Below the pieces are notes generated by a model. It was not told the DNA's origin. It worked only from the letters and a program-made list of their open reading frames with translations, and did not search any database. DNA of 64,000 bases from Streptomyces noursei ATCC 11455 (GTDB taxonomy: Bacteria; Actinomycetota; Actinomycetes; Streptomycetales; Streptomycetaceae), in contig NZ_CP011533.1 in the NCBI RefSeq assembly GCF_001704275.1, positions 8,122,001-8,186,000 on the forward strand. Reading direction: 5' to 3'. This document shows, one piece after another, positions 51,114 through 61,101 of this stretch (position 1 is the stretch's first letter; each line of letters starts with the position of its first letter). The position numbers and the translations under genes were made by a program.

Positions 51114-51911
51114 ATGAATCGCGCGAATGAGCACCATGTGGCGGAAGGCGGCCGGCTCGATGAGCCCTGCGCCAGACGCAGGCAACAAATATCGGAGGCG
51201 ATCCGCAGGGCGGGCGGGCTCAACTCGCATCCGGTGGCCTACAGCGCGGAGGAAGACCTGTTATGGGGCACGATGGTGTCGAAGCTCAACGCCATGCACC
51301 CCCGCGTCGCCAGTTCACGCTACCTCCAGGCCAAGAATCGCCTGCCGCTGCCCGCCGACCGCGCGCCCAGGATCGACGACCTCGGACAGCGCCTCAACAA
51401 CTCCACGGGATTCCAACTGCTTCCGGTCGACGGGCTCACCCCCGTTACGGACTTCTACGGGCGCTTCGCCGCCGACATCTTCTCGACGGCCCTGTACCTG
51501 CGTTGCCCCAGCCGGCCCCACTACAGCCCGGAACCCGACATGCTCCACGAACTCGTCGGGCACGTCGTCATGCTCTCCGACCCGCTCTTCGCCGACCTCT
51601 ACCGGCTTTTCGGCGAAGCCACGAACAACGCCACTTGTGCGCGGGAACTCCAGGCGATCAGCCAGGTCTTCTGGTTCACGATGGAGACCGGGCTCGTGCA
51701 GGAGGACGGCCAGGCCAAGGCGTACGGGGCGGCCCTCCTCTCGTCGACCGGTGAACTCGACAAGCTCGGCACCTACCCGGTCGAGAAGTTCTCCATCCAG
51801 GAAATGATCGAATCCGATTACGACATCTCTACCTACCAGGGAAAGCTGTTCATGGCCCAATCCGTGGAGGAAATGGCCAGCGAAGTCCGCTCCTTCTTGA
51901 TGCACGTGTGA
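51114..51911 (+). CDS. Biopterin-dependent aromatic amino acid hydroxylase
   Basis: 265 aa, catalytic domain only. The iron site is PDMLHELVGHVVML (two His ligands) with the Glu in RLFGEATNNAT; the closing FWFTMETGLVQEDGQAKAYG and AALLSSTGEL is typical of phenylalanine-4-hydroxylases and relatives. It should hydroxylate Phe, Tyr or Trp using a tetrahydropterin. Together with the neighbouring O-methyltransferase (169 nt downstream) it may make a methylated aromatic amino acid or feed a natural product. Confidence 0.85.
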   Translation: MNRANEHHVAEGGRLDEPCARRRQQISEAIRRAGGLNSHPVAYSAEEDLLWGTMVSKLNAMHPRVASSRYLQAKNRLPLPADRAPRIDDLGQRLNNSTGFQLLPVDGLTPVTDFYGRFAADIFSTALYLRCPSRPHYSPEPDMLHELVGHVVMLSDPLFADLYRLFGEATNNATCARELQAISQVFWFTMETGLVQEDGQAKAYGAALLSSTGELDKLGTYPVEKFSIQEMIESDYDISTYQGKLFMAQSVEEMASEVRSFLMHV

Positions 51912-52079
51912 AATTCGGAATCCTTCGGGTAGGGCCAGGGCTGGCGCCGGCGGAGGCGCACGCCGTGGCAGACAAGGGGCACGGTCACCGATATCCACCG
52001 GTGAGACCGTCCCCACCAAAGGCACATGCACGTCTCGGCTTTGAAACCTATTGCGTGTCGGGAAGGCGGCGATGAATCG

Positions 52080-53183
<1,104 letters not shown>

Positions 53184-53291
53184 GAGAACGCGGAGCCGCG
53201 GAGCAGGCTTTCCACCGGTGCGGCCCGCGAGCGGCGGCGAGCAACTCCCGTTCCCCTCCGAGCGGCTGGACCCGACGAACGGGTCGCCTGA

Positions 53292-53708
53292 ATGCTCTCG
53301 GTAGCCGGGTCCCCCAAGGCGCCCACCTTTTTTCGTATGTGCGCCACGGCTCCTCGCTCCCCTACGGGCGCGTCACCGAGCTGGCCGTGTTCGGTTTCGG
53401 CGCGGCCGTCGATCTGGCGCACCCTCACCCTCCTGGCGGCGGGCGGCCTGATGGCGGGCATGCTGTACGTGCACCAGCGGCGGGCGCCGGTCCACCGGAA
53501 GCCGTCCCGCGCCCAGTGGACGTTCTCCCTGTGGTTGGGGGGAGTTGTCACCCTGATCCTCGTGGCGGCGGTGGTCTGCGCCCGGCTGTTGGAGCTGCCG
53601 GAGCCCAGTGTGATCGCCGGGGCCGTCGCGGCCGTGGCGACCCTGGTGGCCGGTTATGCGGCCCGCCCGATCGTCAAGGCCATCACCCGCCGGGACGACC
53701 ACGGCTGA
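53292..53708 (+). CDS. Small membrane protein upstream of the broken ABC operon
   Basis: The frame is open from 53292, but only the C-terminal 90 residues look real: two or three helices (WRTLTLLAAGGLMAGMLYVH, WTFSLWLGGVVTLILVAAVV, VIAGAVAAVATLVAGYAARP). The true start is uncertain; the upstream part is Ser/Pro-rich and unlike a protein. Its stop overlaps the ATG of the next gene (TGATG), so they are coupled. Confidence 0.5.
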   Translation: MLSVAGSPKAPTFFRMCATAPRSPTGASPSWPCSVSARPSIWRTLTLLAAGGLMAGMLYVHQRRAPVHRKPSRAQWTFSLWLGGVVTLILVAAVVCARLLELPEPSVIAGAVAAVATLVAGYAARPIVKAITRRDDHG

Positions 53709-54064
53709 TGGATCCGGACTTCGACGAGTTCCTGCACGTACCGGCCCGGCTCTCGGTCGTCGCGCTGCTGGCTCCGGCCGACTGGGCGGAGTTCGGCTTC
53801 GTACGGGACACGGTCGGGACCAGCGACTCGGCCCTGTCCAAGCAGGTCGCGGCGCTGGCAGAGGCCGGCTATGTGGAGGTACGCAAAACACGGAACCGCA
53901 CCGGACGCCACACCCACCTGCAACTCACCGCACATGGGCGGCAGGCACTTCAGCGGCACGCCTCGGCCCTGGAGAGGGTCGTGGCGGCAGCGCGGGCCTG
54001 CACGCGGCCGGATGACACGGCCACACCCGATGAGGAGTCAGCTTGTTACGCCTCGAAGCAGTGA
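53708..54064 (+). CDS. Winged-helix regulator of the YtrA/ArsR-like 'winged helix DNA-binding' type
   Basis: 118 aa. LHVPARLSVVALLAPADWAE, VRDTVGTSDSALSKQVAALA and GYVEVRKTRNRTGRHTHLQL are helix 1, the recognition helix and the wing of the HTH_27-type regulators. These are usually found directly before ABC transporter genes, as here: the next gene overlaps its 3' end. It probably regulated the now-damaged transporter. Confidence 0.82.
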   Translation: MDPDFDEFLHVPARLSVVALLAPADWAEFGFVRDTVGTSDSALSKQVAALAEAGYVEVRKTRNRTGRHTHLQLTAHGRQALQRHASALERVVAAARACTRPDDTATPDEESACYASKQ

Positions 54065-54515
54065 GCAAGCGCTATGGCAGGGGTGACTGGATCCTCAGGG
54101 ACGTCGACGTGCAGGCCCCTGCGGGCGAGGTCGTCGCGTTCACGGGTGGGAACGGTTCGGGGCTGCTCGTACTCGACGAGCCGTGGTCAGGGCTGGACGC
54201 CGATGCCCACGGGGTGCTGGCCGTGATCATGACCGACAACTCACCTGCGCACTGGTGGGCATCGCCATCGGAGTACTCTGCTCGCGGCTGGTCTTCAGGC
54301 GGCAGGGGTATGCGCTGGTGGCCGCCCTCGCGCTGGTGATGGTCACGCTCTTCGTCAAGGGCATGCCGCCGGTCAATCGGCTCTTCAACCTGATGGCGAC
54401 GACCTCCGACTCGGCGAAGCTGCTGGCTCCCGCCGCCGGCATGCTCGCGATCGCCGCCGTGATCCTGGCCGGGTCCACGGCCGTCACGCAGTACATCATC
54501 TCCCGTAAGGAATAA
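54043..54515 (+). pseudogene. ABC transporter operon collapsed by internal deletions
   Basis: A TTG-start frame gives an ATPase N-terminus (LRLEAVSKRYGRGDWILRDV, FTGGNGSG = Walker A without its Lys-Ser/Thr) and then jumps straight to Walker B (LLVLDEPWSGLDADAHGVLA). About 100 residues with the Q-loop and signature motif are missing. After VLAVIM the frame shifts into the C-terminus of an ABC permease (LVGIAIGVLCSRLVFRRQGY, VRLLAPAAGMLAIAAVI-like helices) ending at 54515. Two deletions thus removed most of both genes. Confidence 0.85.
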
Positions 54516-54756
54516 AGGGCTTGGCGGCCTGCCTGGGACAGTCGGGACGGATGTCGCGGAGACCCGACCAGTCAGGTGCGACGTCAGAGGTCCAACTTAT
54601 GCGCTTGGTGTTGCACGCACTGCGTGCATAATGAGGGCATGAGTGCGCCGAGGGCCCCGGCGGCATGTGGGGCGGCGTGCTGCTGCTCGTGCCCTGTCAC
54701 CCCGGTCAGGCGACCTACGTGGAACCCGCCCCGGGGCATACGAAAGGACGCATGTT

Positions 54757-55875
54757 GTGAGGAATCCACTGGATCCCGCGAAGCTGAACGCCGCCATGGA
54801 AGACGTCCACCGCGCCGGGATGCCCGGCCTGTTCGCCGAGGTGCGCGACGGCGACGAGGTCTGGCGCGGCGCCGCCGGGGTCGCCGATGTCGCCACCGGT
54901 CGCCCCGTCACCGCCGACATGCAGCATCGCGTCGGCAGCATCACCAAGACCTTCACCGTCGCCGCCGTGCTGCAGCAGGTCGAGCGCGGCCAGATCGGTC
55001 TGGACACGCCGATCAGCCGGTACCTTCCGAAGCTGGTTCCCGGGGAACGCGGTGACGCGATCACGGTCCGGATGTTGATCAACCACACCAGTGGCCTGGC
55101 CGAGTACCTCCCCTACGCCTACCCGTCCCTCAAGGGGTTTCCCCCCTTCGCGGACACCAGGCCGGCGAGCCTGGACGACCACCGGCTCACGCGGTTTCAC
55201 TCCACCGAACTGATCGAGATGGGGGTCACCGCACCTCCCGCCGGCGCCCCGGGTGGCACTCCGGGGCTGTACTCCAACACCAACTACCTGCTCCTCGGCG
55301 CACTGTTGGAACACGTAACCGGCACTCCGGCCGAGCAGTACATCACCCGGAACGTCATCGAACGCGCCGGGCTCCGGGACACCGAACTCCCCACCACTCC
55401 ATACGTCGACGGGCCGCACTCGCAGATGTACGAGGCGTGGTTCGGCATGATCGACCCGCCGCGCGACTACAGCGTCCACGACATGTCATGGGTCGGGCCG
55501 GCCGCCTCGCTGATCTCTACGGTCGCGGACCTCAACCGCTTCTTCGGCATGCTGCTGGCGGGCGAGATCGTCAGTCCGTCGTCGCTGGCGCAGATGCAAC
55601 GCACCGTCCCGGTCGTCTCCCAAGAGGGAAAGACGATCGACTACGGCCTCGGCCTGTACCCGATGGAAGCCGCCGGTCAGAGCACCTTCTGGGGCCACGG
55701 CGGCACGGTGTGGGGTGCCGGAGCGCTAGCCATGATCCGTGCCGACGGCGAGCGCCAGATGGCCGTCGCGGTCAACCTGCAACGGTGGCACAGGCTCGAC
55801 TCCTCGGGCACGCCGCAGCTCCACCCCATCGACGACGCGCTTGCCGCTCTCTACCGTGTGGCGATGTACGGCTGA
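54757..55875 (+). CDS. Serine hydrolase (D-Ala-D-Ala carboxypeptidase/class C beta-lactamase family)
   Basis: 372 aa from GTG 54757, with AGGA 10 nt upstream. The S-x-x-K motif is HRVGSITKTFTVAAVL (about residue 64), the Tyr motif is GLYSNTNYLLLGALLEH and the third motif is FWGHGGTVWG. No signal peptide is apparent from this start, so it is likely cytosolic. Substrate unknown; esterase or peptidase activity is equally possible. Confidence 0.87.
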   Translation: MRNPLDPAKLNAAMEDVHRAGMPGLFAEVRDGDEVWRGAAGVADVATGRPVTADMQHRVGSITKTFTVAAVLQQVERGQIGLDTPISRYLPKLVPGERGDAITVRMLINHTSGLAEYLPYAYPSLKGFPPFADTRPASLDDHRLTRFHSTELIEMGVTAPPAGAPGGTPGLYSNTNYLLLGALLEHVTGTPAEQYITRNVIERAGLRDTELPTTPYVDGPHSQMYEAWFGMIDPPRDYSVHDMSWVGPAASLISTVADLNRFFGMLLAGEIVSPSSLAQMQRTVPVVSQEGKTIDYGLGLYPMEAAGQSTFWGHGGTVWGAGALAMIRADGERQMAVAVNLQRWHRLDSSGTPQLHPIDDALAALYRVAMYG

Positions 55876-55887
55876 CCGGGCCGCAGG

Positions 55888-56025
55888 TCATGCAGCCTGG
55901 GCGGTGGCCGCGAGCACCAGTTCGCGCAGGGTGACGCGCTGCGGCTGCTGGTACGCGAAGGCGATCGCCGCTGCCACGTCCTCGGGGGCCAGCACCTCGA
56001 TCGAGTCCTTGAAGGCTTGGTAGTC
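55888..56025 (-). pseudogene. C-terminal tail of a short-chain dehydrogenase
   Basis: The minus strand ends FKDSIEVLAPEDVAAAIAFA then YQQPQRVTLRELVLAATAQ, the standard C-terminus of Ydf/SCO-type SDR oxidoreductases. Nothing of the Rossmann fold or active site remains; upstream of it lies a 9-bp repeat tract that seems to mark the break. Confidence 0.75.
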
Positions 56026-56088
56026 GACCGGACTGACCGGATCGACTGGGCCGACCGGGCCGACCGGGTCGACCGGGTCGACTGGCAG
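56023..56088. repeat. Nine-bp tandem repeat tract
   Basis: Imperfect copies of GACCGGGTC / GACCGGGCC and GACTGACC-like units fill about 65 bp between the SDR tail and the NACHT gene. The tract sits exactly where SDR homology stops. Confidence 0.7.
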
Positions 56089-56144
56089 GGTGTGGCGCGG
56101 AGTTGTCGTCGGACGCGTGTCGTAGCCGGAGCTGCCCCTGGGGG

Positions 56145-58823
56145 TTACCCGACGCCGAAGAACACGCTGCCCGTGCCCCCCAGGTCGGGGGAGTGGAAGT
56201 ACGCGTTGATCGCGCGGCTCAGATCGTCCTTGCTGAGGCAGCCGTCGTCGTCGGTGTCCAGTTGGCCCAGTACGCGCGAGGCGTCCCCGGCGAGGTCCCA
56301 CATTTCGAGGTAGCGCGTCAGCTCCCGCTCGCCGATGCAGCCGTCGCGGTCCGCGTCGATGACCTCGAACACCGTCGCTCCGAAGACCGCCACCGGTTCG
56401 CGCAGAGCCGGGTCCGCGGTGGTCGCGCCGGCAGCGGTGCGGTGCTGTTCGCGGGACAGGCGGCCGTGGGTCTTCGCGTGGCGCTGCAGCCCGGTCCAGT
56501 ACTCCCGGTAGAAGGACGCCAGAGCCTTCACCTCGGGGGCGTCCGGGGCGAGTTGGTAGGCGGTTCGGTAGCGATCGACGATCCGCTGGTAGTCGGCCCC
56601 GTCGACGTAGCCGTCGCCATCGGTGTCGGTGACGTTGAAGAGGCGGTCCAGGTTGCTGGTGCGGTGAACGATGCGCTCGGGCGGGGTGTCGGCGGTTTCG
56701 CACAGGTGGTCCCGGAGCTGGGCGTGGCGGAACTGGTAGACCGTGCCGACCTGGCGCAGGACCTCTCGCTTGCAGGCGTCCCGCAGGAACGCGTCCAGGT
56801 CCCTCGGCAACCATCCCGCCAGGGGCAGCCAGATTCGGGCCAGGACCACCCAACGCCCCCAGGCGGTCATGGTGCCGACCCCGAGCGCGATGACGGATGC
56901 GGCCGCCAGCCCGGCCCCGAGTCCAGACAGGGCACTGTTCGTCGCGAGCCCGAATATGATCCCGTACCCGGCCCCGATCACGAGCCCGATAGTGAGTGTC
57001 TGCTTGAGCACGGTGGCGCGGTTCGTGTTCAACAGGTCCGACGGGTGGGCGCGCTTCTCTCTCGGGATGACGGTCTCGAACCCGGCTCCGATCGCGGCGA
57101 TGAGTCCCATCGCGAGCCCCAGGCCGGTCCCCGCCGCAAGCAGCACCCCAGAATTCAGCGCGATTGCGGACCCGGAAAAACCCAGGAGGGCCGAAATGGC
57201 CGCAGCTCCGAGCGCCCACAGGAGTCCGAACAGGAGACCGCCGGCGAGCCCGCCCATGACTCTGGGGCGGAAGTTCTCCCGCAGTCGTGTCTTCGTCCCG
57301 TTCTTCGCCCAGCCCTGAAGCCTGACCTCCATGAGCGACGGTTCGAACTTCGGGCCGCCGACCTTCATCTTCGTGACGAACCCGTGCATGAGCCCGAAGG
57401 TCAGGCCCAGCCCGAGACCGTCCACCGGGCCGGTGATGCCTGCCGACCTCAGCCCGTACGCGGGCCCGTACATGAGCCACGCCTCGAACCCGAACAGGAG
57501 CCCGGCCACGAGTCCGGACGCGATTCCGACCGTGATCCCGACCCACAGCATGCGCCAGCGCAGCTTCACGGTGGTCCCCAGCCGCCACCATTCGATGTCG
57601 GGCGTGTTGAGTTCCGTCACATGTGCGGCGAGGTAGCCGAGCCAGTGCTGGGCCCGTTCGACGTCCCAGCGCCGGTGTTCTCGTGCAGTGGGCTCGTCGC
57701 TGAGAAAGCGCTCGTAGGCGGTACGGATGAAGGCATCCAAGAGGTGCCTTTCAAGGGCCTCTCGGGTGCCGAACTTCCCAGGTTTCAACAGGTCCGACGG
57801 GTCAAGTTCGGATTCGTAAACGTATCGGGCAAGTGTGACCATCAAGGGGGTGGTCAGCACGGCGGCGAGATTGGCGACGTTCGGTGTGTGGCGACGGTGG
57901 CGCAACTCACTGAGGACGTAAGCCCACCCGGTCTGGGGAGCAACGTCCGGACTGTCGGGGAGAGTTGTGTCGGTTGCCTCCTGCAGGTACTTGATGGAGT
58001 CGTCCAGGTCGAGGTCGACCAATTCGATAGCGGCGGCGGAGGGCACAACCTTGGTTTCTCTCCTGGCGGCATCGAATTCCTTGTGACGACTGGTCACGAG
58101 CAGCGGCAAGGTGGACCTGTTGAGTGCTTTCAGTGCACGTTCGCGCAAACCGGTGGCGATCTCGTCGAACCCGTCCAGGATCGGCAGCACGTAGTTGGCA
58201 CCCACCAGCGCGGCGGCCCACGTCTTACCGCTGGGGCTTGCCGTGGCGAGATAGGGCTGATCACGCTCCAACCGGGCGATCAACCAGTCCCACAGCGAGG
58301 TAGTGCTGGGATTCCATGATCCGAGGCTGAAGATCACCGGCACCGGTGCCTTGCCGGCGTCAGGACGCGCTTCCAGGCGGGCCAGTGCGAACCGTAGGGC
58401 CAGGACGCTCTTCCCTGAGCCTGCCCGCCCCAGCACTATCAGCCAGCGGGACTTCGCCTGCTCAAGGGCGGCCGTGATCTCGTCCGGTTGCCAGCGCACG
58501 GGCAACTCACGATCCGCCAGCCCCAGTTGCTCCACTTCATACTGCAGGCGCGCACGGACATCACCGGCAAGCAGATCGGCCTTGTCGGCCAACGCGTCAT
58601 CAACGGAGCGACGCTCGGCGCGCACGGCATGAACGAGTTTCTCGACCAACTCTGTCAGCGCGCCCTCAGCGGAAAACCCTTTGTTGAAAAGCACGTTGAC
58701 CGTGTGGTCACCGATAGCGACAATGCCCGAGACGTCCCCGATCGTGATCGGCCCTCTACCGCCCGACTGGTCAGCGGCACGGGCAGCGGGCCCCGACTCC
58801 TGTGGATCCGGCACGACGCTCAC
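56145..58823 (-). CDS. NACHT-type STAND NTPase with membrane helices and a C-terminal calerythrin-like EF-hand module
   Basis: 892 aa from GTG 58823. Residues 25-46 hold the G-D motif ITIGDVSGIVAIGDHTVNVL. The NACHT domain has Walker A LGRAGSGKS (131-139), Walker B VLPILDGFDE (212-221), LLVTSRHKEF (241-250) and the closing YQFRHAQLRDHL (696-707). Between about 422 and 655 lie roughly six to eight Gly/Ala-rich membrane helices. Residues 725-880 form an EF-hand unit with loops at 733-744, 823-834 and 856-867 (D-x-D-x-D-G pattern, all acidic ligands present) and one degenerate loop near 784. The fusion suggests a Ca2+-gated oligomerising effector in the membrane. It is coupled to the small gene upstream. 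Confidence 0.92.
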   Translation of the reverse strand: MSVVPDPQESGPAARAADQSGGRGPITIGDVSGIVAIGDHTVNVLFNKGFSAEGALTELVEKLVHAVRAERRSVDDALADKADLLAGDVRARLQYEVEQLGLADRELPVRWQPDEITAALEQAKSRWLIVLGRAGSGKSVLALRFALARLEARPDAGKAPVPVIFSLGSWNPSTTSLWDWLIARLERDQPYLATASPSGKTWAAALVGANYVLPILDGFDEIATGLRERALKALNRSTLPLLVTSRHKEFDAARRETKVVPSAAAIELVDLDLDDSIKYLQEATDTTLPDSPDVAPQTGWAYVLSELRHRRHTPNVANLAAVLTTPLMVTLARYVYESELDPSDLLKPGKFGTREALERHLLDAFIRTAYERFLSDEPTAREHRRWDVERAQHWLGYLAAHVTELNTPDIEWWRLGTTVKLRWRMLWVGITVGIASGLVAGLLFGFEAWLMYGPAYGLRSAGITGPVDGLGLGLTFGLMHGFVTKMKVGGPKFEPSLMEVRLQGWAKNGTKTRLRENFRPRVMGGLAGGLLFGLLWALGAAAISALLGFSGSAIALNSGVLLAAGTGLGLAMGLIAAIGAGFETVIPREKRAHPSDLLNTNRATVLKQTLTIGLVIGAGYGIIFGLATNSALSGLGAGLAAASVIALGVGTMTAWGRWVVLARIWLPLAGWLPRDLDAFLRDACKREVLRQVGTVYQFRHAQLRDHLCETADTPPERIVHRTSNLDRLFNVTDTDGDGYVDGADYQRIVDRYRTAYQLAPDAPEVKALASFYREYWTGLQRHAKTHGRLSREQHRTAAGATTADPALREPVAVFGATVFEVIDADRDGCIGERELTRYLEMWDLAGDASRVLGQLDTDDDGCLSKDDLSRAINAYFHSPDLGGTGSVFFGVG

Positions 58824-59017
58824 CAGTGCCGGATGTTCGTCGCGCCATCGCCGGTGGCGATGAACCCGGCATGGTCCGCGACGGAGAGACTGCGCGCCCC
58901 GGTGGCCTGTACGGCCCGTGCGTTCTCGTCCCCGGTCGGCACGCCGACGCCGTACGTACCCGCTACTGCTTCAGCCGCAGGCACGGTTCGGCCGGGTAAA
59001 GGGCCGATCTCAGTCAA
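58820..59017 (-). CDS. 65-aa partner protein of the NACHT NTPase
   Basis: Starts with TTG at 59017, preceded by a good GGGGAGG site 8 nt away. Its TGA overlaps the GTG of the NACHT gene (GTGA), so translation is coupled. The second half, ARSLSVADHAGFIATGDGAT, repeats the pattern G-D/H-x-x-G-x-I-x-x-G-D seen at the N-terminus of the NACHT protein (GDVSGIVAIGD). Short proteins with this motif could serve as sensors or adaptors that pair with the STAND protein; that role is inference. Confidence 0.68.
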   Translation of the reverse strand: MTEIGPLPGRTVPAAEAVAGTYGVGVPTGDENARAVQATGARSLSVADHAGFIATGDGATNIRHW

Positions 59018-59142
59018 CAGAGGAACCTCCCCGTTCGCGCCGACAGTCGGTTTTCAGCGGCCGTTCTCGCCACATCCAGCAGGCAGGCAACCATGCCTGC
59101 CTGCTGCCCTGTTCGAGCCTCCGCCACACAGACGGTGGTCGT

Positions 59143-60501
59143 TCACCGCACCTGTCGAACGTACTCGGTGCCGGGCTTCTCGTCGGTCACGACACTGACA
59201 TCTTCTCCTTGCAGCAAGTCCTGGAGTTGGCCGTTCAGATCGGTGCCACCGCAGGTCCGCGCGCCGACGCCATGACGCCCTGCCTGGTGCGGAACATGAC
59301 GTGCCGTCACAACATTGCGGCCGTCCGTGACCTTCCTTCCCATGCTGCCGTGCGATGTTGCCCTACCGCCGCGCCCTCGATGCTGGGGGACAGCGGCATT
59401 CGAGCTCTCCCCGTGGCAACCGGCGTCGACCTTCCCGTCCTTGACGCCGTCCTTGATGCCGTCCGTGATGCCTTCGATGAGCAAGCCGTGCTTCGGATCG
59501 ATGTACCGCTGATCCGCTCCGTCGTCACCGGTGCGGCGGTGGTTCTTCAGCCGCGCGCCGAGGCCGAAGGCGGCGGCGCATGCGGCGAGCACGCCCACGG
59601 CCAACAGGATGAGATCCTTGGTGTCCGGCCCGTCGGCCGAGGCCCTATTGACGATCGTGGGTTCGGTCGACCTCGGCTTCGCATGGGTGGAGTGCGTCAC
59701 CGGCGGGGTGTTGGAGGCCCTGGGGCTCGGGTTGCCGGGCGTGATCGCGCTGTGGGCGGTGGGGCCGGTGGTGCCCTCGGACACCGAAGGTTTGGGCCCG
59801 GCGACGCCCACCGATCCGGTCGTCGGCCTCGGAGTGGCGGAGGCCGCCGATCCGGACGAAGGGCTCGGTGTGGCGGAGGGCGCCGAACTCGGCTTCGTGA
59901 CGTCGAAGGACGCCACGACATTGCTCTGGCCGGGGTTCAGGGTGCACGGCGCGTCGCCCTTCAGTACCAGGCCGCCGCTCGCGTTCGACGCGACGAGGTG
60001 GAGGGTGAGGCCGCCGGCGGTGATCGTCCCCTTGCCGGGATGGCTGAAGGTGGGGGTGGTCGCGCTGGCGGTTGCCGTGACGTTGAAGGAGCCGGACGCC
60101 GGGACGTTGGCCGTCGCCATATGGAAGGGCACCGTGACGTCGAAGTCGTCCTGTGGTGCGGCCACATGGGCCCTCGCGTCCACCGTGCCCCCGAGGGTCT
60201 TCATGCCGGCCATGGCGAGCCACCGGGTGAAACTCGCGCCCACCGTCGCCACCGCGTTGACGGTGAGGGTCCTGCTGGGCGCGCCCACCGCGACCGAATT
60301 CGGGATGCCCGATTCGACCTCCACTGTGAATGCCTGAGCGCCGAGCAGCGGCGACGAGCATGTGTAGCCGAATGCGTGTGAGAGCGGTTGCGCCGCGGCC
60401 GTTCCGGCTCCGACAACGCCCACCAACCCGCTTGCCATTGCTGAAGCCGTGGCGACCGCAAGGATGATCCTCATCCTTGGCCTGCCGCACCTGATGCTCA
60501 T
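59143..60501 (-). CDS. Secreted DUF6801 protein with C-terminal membrane anchor
   Basis: 452 aa. A signal peptide (RIILAVATASAMASGLVGVV, cleavage near AAAQP) is followed by a DUF6801-like domain of about 170 aa (SHAFGYTCSSPLLGAQAFTV to NPGQSNVVASFDV, with two Cys) and a long Ser/Pro/Thr linker. A membrane helix (KDLILLAVGVLAACAAAFGL) then leads to a cytosolic tail of 120 residues, basic and low in complexity. The tail is longer than usual, so the natural stop may have been lost. Probably a surface protein of unknown function. Confidence 0.72.
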   Translation of the reverse strand: MSIRCGRPRMRIILAVATASAMASGLVGVVGAGTAAAQPLSHAFGYTCSSPLLGAQAFTVEVESGIPNSVAVGAPSRTLTVNAVATVGASFTRWLAMAGMKTLGGTVDARAHVAAPQDDFDVTVPFHMATANVPASGSFNVTATASATTPTFSHPGKGTITAGGLTLHLVASNASGGLVLKGDAPCTLNPGQSNVVASFDVTKPSSAPSATPSPSSGSAASATPRPTTGSVGVAGPKPSVSEGTTGPTAHSAITPGNPSPRASNTPPVTHSTHAKPRSTEPTIVNRASADGPDTKDLILLAVGVLAACAAAFGLGARLKNHRRTGDDGADQRYIDPKHGLLIEGITDGIKDGVKDGKVDAGCHGESSNAAVPQHRGRGGRATSHGSMGRKVTDGRNVVTARHVPHQAGRHGVGARTCGGTDLNGQLQDLLQGEDVSVVTDEKPGTEYVRQVR

Positions 60502-61101
60502 GAGTTAGCCCCCGTTCATCGTTCGGATGTGCGATTATGGAACGACTCTCATTTGCCGAAGCTCGGCATGCTACTCAGATCGCGTGACCCGTGCCGGATC
60601 TGCGGCGCCCGGACGATCTCGGCCAGCGGGGCACGTTACGTTGATGGGAAGACGTGGCTCAGGCGGTTTTGGTTCCGTGAGGAACTCGGCGCACCGCTCG
60701 GAGACGCCCCAAAACACCTCGCTGGTAAGCGTCTTCCAGGAATCGCCCTTCATGGCTGACTAAACATCGGGAACCGTGCATCTGTGCTTGTCGATGTTTG
60801 TGCACCGCGCTGCTCCGCCGGCAACTCAGGCCACCTGGCCCGACGATGGAGCCGCTGTCGGAGGATCCGCACAACAGGGTCCGGCTCCGGCGGTTGGCGT
60901 TCCGGGCCCTACGCTCCATGTCGTATCTCACGGACGAGGTCGTCGTAGACCGCTGCTTCGGTCGCCGGCCGTCCGCCCACGCTTCCTGAAGTACGCCCCA
61001 GGGCCATTGCTGCGGCACTGTCAACCGCTTCTTCGTCTGCTGGCGGTACAGCGCCCGCGTAGCACTGACGCAGCTGGAGTTGGCGCATCCTCGGCGTCGG
61101 T
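60502..61101. other. 600-nt gap with no confident gene
   Basis: Frames at 60527-60763 on both strands overlap and none has a recognisable domain or start signal. No hairpin stands out. It presumably contains promoters for the flanking divergent genes. Confidence 0.4.

Noticed and set aside
56103..58319. A 738-aa plus-strand frame opposite the NACHT gene
   Set aside because: Shadow of a well-supported 892-aa gene with clear NTPase and EF-hand motifs on the other strand.
60527..60763. Small frames on both strands near 60.6 kb
   Set aside because: They overlap one another, lack start signals and match no family.
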